Source: DASUSH01 sp963785155
GTDB taxonomy: Bacteria > Actinomycetota > Thermoleophilia > Solirubrobacterales > 70-9
Length of the DNA: 64,000 nucleotides
Direction of reading: 5' to 3'
NCBI GenBank assembly: GCA_963785155.1
Contig: CAWAUB010000007.1
Span: 620,001-684,000, forward strand
The notes beneath the pieces were generated by a model that was given only the letters and a program-made list of their open reading frames with translations, searched no databases and was not told the origin of the DNA. Position 1 is the stretch's first letter. Each line of letters opens with the position of its first letter. The position numbers and the translations under genes were made by a program. Shown here piece after piece: positions 44,901 to 53,327 of the stretch.

Positions 44901-46382
44901 CCGCGACGAGCACCCGGCCGTTATCGAGCAGGGTCGCGGTGTGAATGCTGCGTGCCGTGACGAGCGAGTCGGTGGCGCTCCAGCTGTTGCTCGTGGGGTT
45001 GTAGACCTCGGCGTTGGCTATGCCGGTGCCCGAGGATCCCGCCGCGACGAGCACCCGGCCGTTGTCGAGCAGGGTCGCGGTGTGGTCGTAACGTGCCGTG
45101 CCGAGGGAGCCGGTGGCGCTCCAGCTGTTGCTCGCCGGGTTGTAGATCTCTGCGCTGGCCAAGTTGCTGCCCGAGGACCCGGATCCCGCCGCGACGAGCA
45201 CCCGGCCATTTTCGAGCCGGGTCGCCGTGTGGCTCTTGCGTGCCGTGCCGAGCGAGCCGGCGGCGCTCCAGCTGTTGGTCGCGGGGTCGTAGATCTCGGC
45301 GCTTGCCGTCGCTTCGAAGCTCGAGTTGAGCCCGCCCGCGACCAGTACCCGGCCGTCTGCGAGCGGGGTCGCGGTGTGGGCGACGCGCGCCATGGCGAGC
45401 GAGCCGGCGGCGCTCCAGTTTTGGTCGCGGGGTTGTAGATCTCGGCGTTGGCTGAGGGGCCGGTGCCCACGAATCCCCCCGCGACCAGCACCCGGCCGTT
45501 GTCGAGCAGGGTCGCGGTGTGAGCGAAGCGTGCGGCGGAGAGCGAGCCGGTGGCGCTCCAGCTGTTGCTCGCGGGGTTGTAGATCTCGGCGCTGGCGGTG
45601 CCTCCTCCCGCGACCAGCACCCGGCCGTTGTCGAGCAGCGTCGCGGAGTGCTGCGCACGCGCCGTCCCGAGCGAGCCGGCAACGCTCCAGCTGTTGGTCG
45701 CGGGGCTGAAGATCTCGGCGCTGGCGGTGATGTTGCCGCCCGGACCAACACCTCCCGCGACCAGCACCCGGCCGTCGTCGAGCTGGGTTGCGGTGTGGCC
45801 CCAACGCGCTTCAGTGAGCGAGCCGGCGGTGCTCCAGCCGGCGGCGCCGGCGGGCGCAGCCCATAACGCGATGCCGCCGCCCGCGAATCCCCCGGCGACC
45901 AGCACCCGGCCATTGTCGAGCAGGGTCGCCGTGTGAGCGAAGCGTGTCGCGGAGAGCGACCCGGCGGCGCTCCAGCTATTGGTCGCGGGGTTGTAGATCT
46001 CGGCGCTTGCGGCATCGCCCCCCGCGACCAGCACCCGGCCGTTGTCGAGCAGGGTCGCCGTGTGCTGAGCGCGCGCCGTGCCGAGGGAGCCGGTGGCGCT
46101 CCAGCTGTTGGTTGCCGGGTTGTAGATCTCGGCGCTGGCGGTGATGTTGCCGCCCGGACCGACACCTCCCGCCACCAGCACCCGGCCGTCGTCGAGCTGG
46201 GTTGCGGTGTGGCCCCAACGCGCTTCATTGAGCGAGCCGGCGGTGCTCCAGCCGGCGGCGCTGGCCGGCGCCGCCCATAACGCGAGCATCCCGGCGAGCG
46301 CGAGTGCCACGGCGGCCCCAGCGCGAAGACACAGCGCGAAACGACTCCCGGATCCTTCCGCGTGTCCCTGCATGCCGGCCAT
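41928..46382 (-). CDS. Giant secreted Kelch-repeat / cadherin-like / RTX-like protein, broken by about seven single-base indels
   Basis: Read across the breaks this is one protein of about 1480 residues. Order: signal peptide (ALCLRAGAAVALALAGMLAL, cleavage near ASAAGW); 17 Kelch repeats of about 47 residues (pattern SAAGSL.TAR..HTATLLDNGRVLVAGG...SAEIYNPATNSW), forming two or three propellers; an ASPM/HYDIN-like domain (AIGVGPTAAHDLELENAGTA); a cadherin-like Calx-beta region (ISPSSFNAAENQTSVGTVTS, FVSTPDFELPTDADTDNVYN); two Ig-like repeats (TTIDDGPANDSTTPDPTPTF, LTIDSGPTGSTTNRSPAFGF); and an RTX-like Ca-binding tail (GGDGDDEVSGGDGDDLIRGG). Frame breaks lie near 45420, 44680, 43872, 43390, 43305, 42775 and 42385. 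The 45420 break is directly visible as a lost base against sister repeats (CCAGTTTTGG versus CCAGCTGTTGG). The start is the ATG at 46382 (MAGMQG) before the signal peptide. It is probably an adhesin or surface polymer. Confidence 0.8.
43865..46290 (-). repeat. Array of 17 Kelch-encoding repeats (about 135-150 bp units)
   Basis: Repeated DNA blocks contain the near-constant segments GACCAGCACCCGGCCGT, GTCGAGCAGGGTCGCGGTGT and GCCGGCGGCGCTCCAGCTGT. Each unit encodes one Kelch motif with conserved HTATLLDNGRVLVAGG and AEIYNPATNSW. Units vary by small in-frame length changes in the linking loop. Confidence 0.9.
45457..46284 (-). repeat. 414-bp in-frame tandem duplication inside the Kelch array
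   Basis: GCCCATAACGCG occurs at 46273-46284 and again at 45859-45870, exactly 414 bases (138 codons) apart, with near-identical sequence on each side. The unit contains three Kelch repeats plus the end of the signal peptide, so the protein carries a second, internal ALWAAPAGAAGW. This shows a recent duplication that began inside the signal-peptide coding region. Confidence 0.85.
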
Positions 46383-46655
46383 CCGTGGACCTTTCGTGAG
46401 ATTGGCTCTCGGCCGGTGCCGCAACGCAGGGACTAAGAGTTCGGGTGTGCCGCAACTGTAGGCCGCTAGGGAGGACGGGAGACCGTAGAAGTCCGCAGAG
46501 AAGCGTTCGAGACGGGTTCTCAGAGCTTCGGCTCGGGGGGCACCGATCGCTTTCGCGCATCGGGTTTCCATAAGAAAGCTTCTCGTGCGTAGACCGCGCG
46601 TGGGCGCTTCATCCGCCCTCGGGTCCGCCGACGAGCTCAAGCGGATGCGGGCGGG

Positions 46656-47816
46656 CTAGCTCGGAGCCAGCCAGATCAGCGAGAGGCTCGCGTCGACGTT
46701 GAACGAGGATCCGCTGTTCTGAAACACACCCATGCGGACGATGCAGTTCGCCGGGATCTCCGCAATAGCGGTCACGTTGCTCTGGCTCTCGTTCGTGTTC
46801 GCCGGGTAGAGGTGGTCGCTCTGGATGACGGTGCAGGCGTCGACGTCGACGGTGCGGTGTCCATTCGTGTTGGGCTGCTGGGCCCAGTCGACAGTCCCAT
46901 GGGCAAGGTAGATACCGGTCACCGGCACGACGATCCGATCCGGATTCGTGGTCGTGCTGTGCATGTCCATCGGGTCGAAGTCCTCATCGAACATACCGTC
47001 GAAGGTAAGGATCTCGCCCAGGCCTCCAGATGCGATGGACTCGTTGGACTTGGTCAATCGTGCCGCAGGCGTGTTGGCGGTCTCGGCTGTGCCCACCACA
47101 CCCGAGCCGAGCTGCGGGTCCGGATAGTTGCCGGAGAGGTCGCCGCCAGCCGCCCCGCTGGGCGCGCGCGGGTCCGAGAGTCTCGAGTCCGAGTTGGTCA
47201 CGTATCGGTTGGAGTCGCTCGGCGATCCGTTCGTGCCGGCAAGGGCGGCGTTTTCGTCGGTCGTGGGGAAGCGAGCGTCGTCGCCCGGGGCGCCCTGGAA
47301 GTGGCCGGTCCCGAGCGATCGCAGCGACGGTGCCGACTGGTTTCCGTCCACCAGGGAGTTGGCGAAGAGGCCGGTCCCGTCGATCGAGCTCGGGGCGAGG
47401 ACCGGGTTCGGATAGGTGCCGGAGAGGTCGCCCCCCGCTGCGACGCCGTTGATCGTCGCGTCGCTGCCCGGTTGGCCCTGCGGACCCTCGGGACCCTCCG
47501 TGCCCCGTGGCCCAATCTCGCCTCGCGGTCCGGGATCGCCCTGGGCGCCCGTCTCGCCTGGGGGCCCAGTCTCGCCCGGCGCCCCCACCTCGCCCTCGGT
47601 GTTCCATGCCAGCCGCTGTTCTCCCGACCTGCAGGCCTCGCCCTCGCGCACCACGCGCAGCGAGCCCTGGCGCTTGCCTTCGGTCGCAAAGCAGCCCTTG
47701 ATGTCGCCGTCGGACCCGACGATCGACGAGGCCGCGACGGCGCCGCCGCCGAGCGCAATGAACACCGCGACTGTGGCCATCACGTTCGAATACGTCGGGC
47801 GAGGTAGCCGGACCAA
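46656..47816 (-). CDS. Collagen-like surface protein with GGDLSGxYPxP modules
   Basis: This 386-residue protein has an N-terminal helix (YSNVMATVAVFIALGGGAVA) and a short Cys-containing head (GCFATEGKRQGSLRVVREGE). Collagen triplets follow (GAPGETGPPGETGAQGDPGP, about 75-120), then two copies of a GGDLSGTYPNPVL / GGDLSGNYPDPQL module. The C-terminal domain (about 265-386) ends NVDASLSLIWLAPS and has a TNF/C1q-like look. The plan matches the protein at 38090-38890. Such stalk-and-head proteins often form trimers on the cell surface; its ligand is unknown. It lies upstream of the Kelch gene on the same strand. Confidence 0.83.
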   Translation of the reverse strand: MVRLPRPTYSNVMATVAVFIALGGGAVAASSIVGSDGDIKGCFATEGKRQGSLRVVREGEACRSGEQRLAWNTEGEVGAPGETGPPGETGAQGDPGPRGEIGPRGTEGPEGPQGQPGSDATINGVAAGGDLSGTYPNPVLAPSSIDGTGLFANSLVDGNQSAPSLRSLGTGHFQGAPGDDARFPTTDENAALAGTNGSPSDSNRYVTNSDSRLSDPRAPSGAAGGDLSGNYPDPQLGSGVVGTAETANTPAARLTKSNESIASGGLGEILTFDGMFDEDFDPMDMHSTTTNPDRIVVPVTGIYLAHGTVDWAQQPNTNGHRTVDVDACTVIQSDHLYPANTNESQSNVTAIAEIPANCIVRMGVFQNSGSSFNVDASLSLIWLAPS

Positions 47817-47981
47817 GGGAATCCTTTCCTCGGGAGGTCCGCCACGGAGAGTACTAGGCGCTGCCCGCGGCGACCAGGACGCTCGCTGCCCGTCTGCGCT
47901 CAGCTCATCGAGTCCCCAAGGGCGGGCTCGGCCCGTCTCAGATCTCAGCCTTCGCAGAGCTGATCTCGGTAGGCTCGCGCC

Positions 47982-48868
47982 ATGAACAATCCCGCGCCAG
48001 ACTGGTATCCCGACCCCGACGACCCGACCCAGCTTCGCTACTGGGACGGCAGCATCTGGACGGAGAACAGGAGCCCCGCCGTCGCCGAGCAGCCGCCGGC
48101 GGCCGCGCCGCAGGCCCGCTCAGGGCGGCTCCGGCTCCGGCGCCGCGCCCGGCTCAGCAGCCGGCGCCCGTGGCGGCACCTGTGCAGACCAGCGCCCACC
48201 AGGCGAAGCAGTTCGACGAGTACGCCGAGATCGAGAGCGGCGATGCATTCACCCGCCAGAACACGCAGCTGCTCAAGATCGAGCTCTCCGAGACCACGGT
48301 CATGGCCCGAAACGGTGCGATGGTCGGCTACCAGGGGAACGTCGCCTTCGAGCACCAGGGCGGCGGGCTCGGCAAGTTCGTGAAGAAGGCCGCGACCGGC
48401 GAGCAGCTGCGGCTGATGAAGGCGTCCGGGACCGGCGAGCTCTTCCTCGCCAACCAGGCCATGAAGGTCCACGTCCTCTCGCTCGAGAACGAGCACATGA
48501 CGGTGAACGGGCAGAACATCCTGGCCTTCCAGGACGGGATCCAGTGGGACGTGACGAAGACCAAGGGCGGCGCCGCCGGGATGCTCGCCGGCGGGCTCTT
48601 CAACATCGGCCTGACCGGAACCGGTCTCGTCGCGCTCTGCTCCGACGGCGACCCGATCAAGCTCGACGTCGCCGAGGCCGCAACGTTCGCCGACCCGCAG
48701 GCGGCGATCGCGTGGTCAGGCGGAGTGCAGACGCAGCTCAAGACCGAGTTCCAGGCGAAGAGCCTGATCGGGATGGGCTCCGGCGAGAGCTTCCAGATCG
48801 GCTTCGTCGGTCAGGGCTGGGTCCTCATCCAGCCCAGCGAGGGCCGGCGGGTCGTCGCGACCGCCTAG
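47982..48868 (+). CDS. AIM24 family protein with N-terminal DUF2510 domain, frame break near 48120
   Basis: The N-terminus is a DUF2510 motif (DWYPDPDDPTQLRYWDGSIW). A Pro/Ala linker follows, then an AIM24 (TryThrA/TerD-like beta) domain of about 215 residues (QLLKIELSETTVMARNGAMV, GELFLANQAMKVHVLSLENE, GLFNIGLTGTGLVALCSDGD, FQIGFVGQGWVLIQPSEG). The two halves lie in different frames, joined if one base is missing at about 48115-48135 (AAAPQARSG to APAPAPRPAQQPAP). AIM24 proteins are of unclear role; bacterial members are often membrane- or envelope-linked. The stop overlaps the opposing FAD oxidase stop by 4 bases. Confidence 0.85.
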
Positions 48869-49950
48869 CGCCGCAGGCCGAACACCTCCACCGGCTCGGC
48901 CCTGCCCTCCACCAGGTCCGCGACGTGCTCGCCGAGGTTCGGCGCGTGCTTGAAGCCGTGGCCGGACCCCCCGCCCAGGAGCCAGTGGTTCTCGTGGGTC
49001 GTGGAGGAAGCGACGAGAAAGTGGCCGTCCGGCGTCATCTCGTACGGCATGACCCGGGCGTGCAGCAGGCGCGTCTCCCCCAGTCCCGGGAAACGGCGTC
49101 CGAGGTAGCCGCGAATCCGCTCGATCATCGCCGGATCCGGGACGCGCTCCTCCCGGTCCAGGTCAAAATTGCGCCCGGGCTCGTGTGAGACGGCCTTGAT
49201 CCCGAGCCCGTCGAGGTCAGGAAAACCGTACAGACCCTCGGACTCGTCGAACCAGGCCGGGCCCTCGCGCCATGCGGCCGGCGCATGCCAGTACAGGACG
49301 TCCTGCCAGGCCGAGCGGATCGGGGCCTCGTCGAAGAGATCGCCGAGCCAGGCGCCGCACGCCCAGATGACCTGGTCGGCCTCGAGCTCCTCCCCATCGA
49401 TCGCGACGCGGCCAGCTCCAGCCGGCCGGGCCTCGGCGAGGCGGAGCCGGGCACCGTTGCTCATCGCCCGCCGCAGAAGAGCCTCGACCGCCGCGGTGGC
49501 CCGGATCAGGCACGCACCGGGCTCGTACAGGCCGCCGGAGAGGTCGGCGGTGGCAAGATCGGGAAAGCGATCGGCGAGCGCCGCCGGATCGAGCCACTCG
49601 TGCTCGACGCCGAGGCCCACGAGGCCCTCCCCCACCCCGGACACCAGCGGATCGTCCTCGCGGGCGAACCAGGCGAGCGCGCACGGCGCGAGCAGCCGCT
49701 GCTCGCATCCTGCCGAGAGCTCCCGCCAGGCCTCGAGCGAAGCAAGCGCCGAGCGCATGTACCACTCGTCCTGCGGCGTCGATCCATGCCCGACTCGGTG
49801 CATCCGCGTCCGATCGCCCGAGCTGCCGCGCGCGTTCGCCGGCGCGTATCGCTCGACGACGGTCACCTCCCATCCCCGCCTGGCCAGGGAATCCGCGGCC
49901 GCGGCCCCGAAGACCCCGGCGCCGACGACGATGCAACGGCCCGTAGCCAT
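48865..49950 (-). CDS. FAD-dependent amine oxidase (sarcosine oxidase / MSOX-like)
   Basis: This 361-residue protein starts MATGRCIVVGAGVFGAAAAD (FAD-binding GxGxxG), with ERYAPANARGSSGDRTRMHR and a C-terminal HWLLGGGSGHGFKHAPNLGE. This matches monomeric sarcosine / N-methyltryptophan oxidase relatives that oxidise secondary amines. In MSOX a Cys a few residues ahead of the TPD motif holds FAD covalently; here that position reads MPYEMTPDGHF, without Cys, so the flavin is probably non-covalent. The substrate is unknown. It is divergent from a DHFR-like gene by 22 bases. Confidence 0.87.
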   Translation of the reverse strand: MATGRCIVVGAGVFGAAAADSLARRGWEVTVVERYAPANARGSSGDRTRMHRVGHGSTPQDEWYMRSALASLEAWRELSAGCEQRLLAPCALAWFAREDDPLVSGVGEGLVGLGVEHEWLDPAALADRFPDLATADLSGGLYEPGACLIRATAAVEALLRRAMSNGARLRLAEARPAGAGRVAIDGEELEADQVIWACGAWLGDLFDEAPIRSAWQDVLYWHAPAAWREGPAWFDESEGLYGFPDLDGLGIKAVSHEPGRNFDLDREERVPDPAMIERIRGYLGRRFPGLGETRLLHARVMPYEMTPDGHFLVASSTTHENHWLLGGGSGHGFKHAPNLGEHVADLVEGRAEPVEVFGLRR

Positions 49951-49972
49951 CCGTTGTCCATATTCTCAGGAC

Positions 49973-50533
49973 ATGGCCAAACTCATCTACTCCGCGCTCG
50001 CCTCTCTCGACGGCTACATCGAGGACGAGAAAGGGGGCTTCGACTGGGCAGAGCCGGACCAGGAGGTACATCAGTTCGCGAACGAACTCGAACGGCCAAT
50101 CGGGACCCACCTCCTCGGCCGCCGCATGTATGAGACGTTGGCCTTCTGGGGAAGCGACGAGGCGATGTCGCACGAGAACGCGATCATGCGTGAGTTCGCC
50201 GAGAGCTGGGACACCGCGGAGAAGATCGTCTACTCGCGCACGCCACGAGAGCCCACCACCGATCGGACGCGCATCGAGGCCGCCTTCGACCCCGACGCCG
50301 TGGCTGAGCTGAAGTCCTCCGCTGAACGCGACATCAGCATCGGCGGCCCCAATCTCGCCGCGCAGGCATTCGAGGCGGGGCTTGTCGACGAATGCCACCT
50401 GCTCCTCTCGCCGATCATCGTCGGCGGCGGCAAGCGGGCGCTGCCGGATGGAGTCGCCCTCGAGCTCGAGCTGGTCGACGAGCGACGCTTCGGCAACGGC
50501 GTCGTCTACCTGCACTACCGCGTTCGCGGGTAG
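49973..50533 (+). CDS. Dihydrofolate reductase family protein (RibD C-terminal-like)
   Basis: This 186-residue protein reads KLIYSALASLDGYIEDEKGG, then HLLGRRMYETLAFW, FAESWDTAEKIVYSRTP, RDISIGGPNLAAQAFEAGLV and HLLLSPIIVGGGKRALPDGV. This is the NADPH-binding RibD-C/DHFR-like fold of small reductases common in actinobacteria. The substrate is unknown; true folate reduction is not implied. The start ATG has CTCAGGAC just upstream. It ends 10 bases before the opposing serine hydrolase. Confidence 0.9.
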   Translation: MAKLIYSALASLDGYIEDEKGGFDWAEPDQEVHQFANELERPIGTHLLGRRMYETLAFWGSDEAMSHENAIMREFAESWDTAEKIVYSRTPREPTTDRTRIEAAFDPDAVAELKSSAERDISIGGPNLAAQAFEAGLVDECHLLLSPIIVGGGKRALPDGVALELELVDERRFGNGVVYLHYRVRG

Positions 50534-50542
50534 CGCGAGACC

Positions 50543-51835
50543 TCAGAAGGCTCGATCGCCGGGATCCACCTTCGGCACCTCGGAGGAGATCCGGCTCATC
50601 ACGCCGAGGAAGCGGTGGACCTCGGGATAGACGAGCGCCTTGCCCGAGTTCACCATCCCAACCGAGATGCCCCGCTCCGGATCCGCCCAGCCCATGATGT
50701 TGATCAGACCGAGGTGGCCGAACGCCTCGTCGGTGTCGCGCCCGTAGAGGCTGACGATCTGCGCGCCGAGCATGAACCCGTAGCTGAACCGCGTCGGGAA
50801 GCCGAGCGAGAAGTCGATCTCCAGGTGTGATTGCTCCTCGAGCGCCTTGCGAACGGTCTCCGGCTGCATCACGCGCACACCGTCGATCTCGCCGCCGCAG
50901 CGGAGGACCTCGTAGAAGCGGGAGAGCTCGTTCGCCGTCGTGTAGACGTTGGCCGCAGGCACGATCCCCGTCCGGAAGCGGGGGTCGTTGGAAGCTTCGA
51001 TCACCTCGCCCAGAGGGGCGCCGAGCGCTCGCGAGACGAACAGCGAGAACGGCGGCAGGATCGGTGGGCCGGTGACGTACTCCACGGCAACCTCATCCAG
51101 GTCCTCCTCGGCGACCCCGAAGTTGCCCCAGCGGAAGCCAAGAGGGTCGAGGAACTGCTCGGCGAGGACCTCGCGGATGTTCTTGCCGGTGACCCTGTGG
51201 ACGATCTCGCCGAGGATGAAGCCCCCTGACACTGCGTGGTAGGCGAGCAGCTGGCCCGGCTTGTAGTTCGGCTTGGCGTCGCACAGGGCCTCGACGATGA
51301 ACTCGCGGTCGACCAGCTTGTCGAGGTCGAAGGTCTCACGCGGCATCCCGGCGACGCCGGCGCGGTGCGAGAGGACGTGGCCGATCGTGATGTCGTCCTT
51401 GCCGTGGCGCGCGTAGCCGGGGATGTGGTCGCCGACCCGGTCGTCGAGCGAAAGGGCTCCCTGCTCCGCGAGCATGTGGACGACGGTCGCCGTCACCGCC
51501 TTCGAGCCGGACATGATGCAGAACGGGGTGTCCGGCGTCGCGAGCCGCTTCGGGGCGTCCTCGGGGTCGTCGGGCCCGTTGCCCTCGAGGTGCCCGATCG
51601 CGCGATCGAGCACGACGTGGCCGTTGCGGCGAACGCATAGTCCGAGCGCCGGGTGCACCCCCGAGCGGTAGAGGCTCGTGCCCGCCTCCCAGATCTTCTC
51701 AACGACCTCGTCGCTCAGGCCGCCGTCACCCGCGCGCTCCTCCTCGCCGACCGTGGTCACGGAATCGAGGTCGGCCGCGATCCGCGACCGGCGCAGCAGG
51801 TCGGGCACGAACGGCAGCTTCGGGATCGACGGCAT
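50543..51835 (-). CDS. Serine hydrolase / beta-lactamase-like (class C, EstB type)
   Basis: This 430-residue protein has the SxxK motif in FCIMSGSKAVTATVVHML, a YxN-like YHAVSGGFILGEIV and a C-terminal GHLGLINIMGWADPERGI in place of the usual KTG region. There is no signal peptide, and the N-terminus (PKLPFVPDLLRRSRIAADLD) looks cytoplasmic. The family includes esterases and peptidases as well as beta-lactamases. The cytoplasmic location argues against a beta-lactam resistance role. Its neighbour upstream on the same strand is an MBL-fold gene, 46 bases away. Confidence 0.88.
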   Translation of the reverse strand: MPSIPKLPFVPDLLRRSRIAADLDSVTTVGEEERAGDGGLSDEVVEKIWEAGTSLYRSGVHPALGLCVRRNGHVVLDRAIGHLEGNGPDDPEDAPKRLATPDTPFCIMSGSKAVTATVVHMLAEQGALSLDDRVGDHIPGYARHGKDDITIGHVLSHRAGVAGMPRETFDLDKLVDREFIVEALCDAKPNYKPGQLLAYHAVSGGFILGEIVHRVTGKNIREVLAEQFLDPLGFRWGNFGVAEEDLDEVAVEYVTGPPILPPFSLFVSRALGAPLGEVIEASNDPRFRTGIVPAANVYTTANELSRFYEVLRCGGEIDGVRVMQPETVRKALEEQSHLEIDFSLGFPTRFSYGFMLGAQIVSLYGRDTDEAFGHLGLINIMGWADPERGISVGMVNSGKALVYPEVHRFLGVMSRISSEVPKVDPGDRAF

Positions 51836-51880
51836 CCGGGAAGTACACCATGCGGCGCCGGGCGGGGCGGCTCCTGCTGC

Positions 51881-53288
51881 TCAGCGGCAGCGCGGTAGCT
51901 TCCGGGAGTAGCGCTCCCGCGAGCCATCGAAGAACTTCACGCTGGCGCGCAGGCGGCCTCCGCCGCCGCGCTCGATCCGCCGCGATCCGAGGCGAGCGCC
52001 GTACGGAGCGGTCCGGTCCCGCCGCGCCCGCGTGCCCGGCGCTGTGAACCGGACGCTGCGCACATCGGCGACGTCTCCGCGCAGGCGGGCTCGAAGCCGT
52101 CCGGCACCCCTGCAGGCGCGCCGCAGCCGCAGCGGCTCGAGCGGCGCGTCGAAGGTGAGCCGCTCCGGCGAGACGTAGTCATCGGGGTCGCGGATGAAGC
52201 GGACCTCGGGGCGCTCCTCCGCGGGCATCTTCGCGAGCTCCTCTGTCAGCGGCTGCTCGTAGGCCGCACCCTTGGTCGTGATCCCGGCTGCCCAGTCGTC
52301 GTGGTGTGCGGGGACGAAGGTCTCCGGCCCCAGCGCCTCGATGTAGTTACGCGGGTCGCGCATGCCGTCCGAGAGCTGGTTGAAGCCCTGGATCGCGCCG
52401 ACCTGGAGGTCGATCGGCCGCAACCCGCGGAGCACGTCGAGCACCTCGGGTGCCTCCTCCGAAAGCGGCCCGGCGGAGTCGTGCCAGGCGAACGAGAGCT
52501 CGCCGACCTGGAAGCGGTAGAGGAGCGATCCGCCCTCGTCGTCGTCGAGGTGGCCGAATAGCTCCATCATGTCCTCGGGCGTCGGAGGGTTCTCGGCGAC
52601 CGTCGTCGAGGGCGCCGGCGCGACCGGCAGGTGGTAGCCGTTCGGCCCGGTGACCGCCGAGTGGAGGTGCTTGACGACCTCGATGTCGACGCCGCCGATC
52701 AGGTCGAGTGCGGCCTGGGTTCCGGGCGCGGCTCCAGCCGGCACGGCCTCACGGCAGGCGGGTGGCATCGCCGGTTGGCGAGCCTGCATCGCGGCGCAAT
52801 GTTCGGCGGTGCCAACGATCGTCGCCCCGCTCGCGGTTGCGATCGGCACCGCATCGGCGGCGTGGTCGAAGTGTGCGTGGCCGACCAGGATCGCCTCCGG
52901 GTCGAGCGCGGCAAGCTCCGCCGGATTCGTCGGCACGTACCCTGAGTGGGCGCCACGGGGAACCCACGCGTCGAGGAGCACGACGTGGCCGCGGATCGCG
53001 AGCGCGAAGTTGGTCACCCCGAACCAGGAGAGGATCAGGCGATCGCGACGCACGGCGCCCGTGGCCGGATCGACGTTCTCGGCGCCAAAGAAGCGAGCTC
53101 CTGGTCGCGGCCACCTCGGCGGCGCTCGCCCGGGTGAGGATCGGCTTGCCGCCGGGTAGGTCGTCGCTGACCCGTCCCTCGGCGCCGAGGCCGCTTGACG
53201 GCAGATGCGCCGCGGCGGGCGCTGCAAGCGTGACGGCCATCGCCAGTGCTGCCACGAGCACGCCGAGTGCTGACCTGGTCTCCCCCAC
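51881..53288 (-). CDS. Secreted MBL-fold metallohydrolase, frame break near 53098
   Basis: The signal peptide (ALGVLVAALAMAVTLAAPAA) and first 55 residues lie in one frame. From RFFGAENVDPATGAV on, the rest is in the next, so one extra base lies at about 53095-53101. The metal motif HAHFDHAAD (HxHxDH), SGATIVGTAEHC, and a later FVPAHHDDWAAG give the zinc ligands of the metallo-beta-lactamase fold. The C-terminal 90 residues are Arg-rich and beta-like (LRLRRACRGAGRLRARLRGD). In total about 470 residues. The substrate is unknown; the fold covers lactonases, phosphodiesterases and others. Confidence 0.83.
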
Positions 53289-53327
53289 GGCCCGAACCCT
53301 ACGCGGGCCGTCGCGGTGTGGAGCCGG

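Noticed and set aside
43865..46290. Regular DNA repeats resembling a CRISPR or VNTR array
   Set aside because: The units are protein-coding Kelch repeats, about 135-150 bp and diverged, with no short palindromic repeat and spacer pattern and no cas genes.
38090..47816. Prophage tail-fibre region, suggested by collagen-like and YPxP modules
   Set aside because: No phage structural, lysis, integrase or terminase gene is present, and the proteins have signal or anchor helices.
50543..51835. Beta-lactam resistance gene
   Set aside because: It has the SxxK motif but no signal peptide and lacks the KTG box, so a cytoplasmic esterase or peptidase role is more likely.
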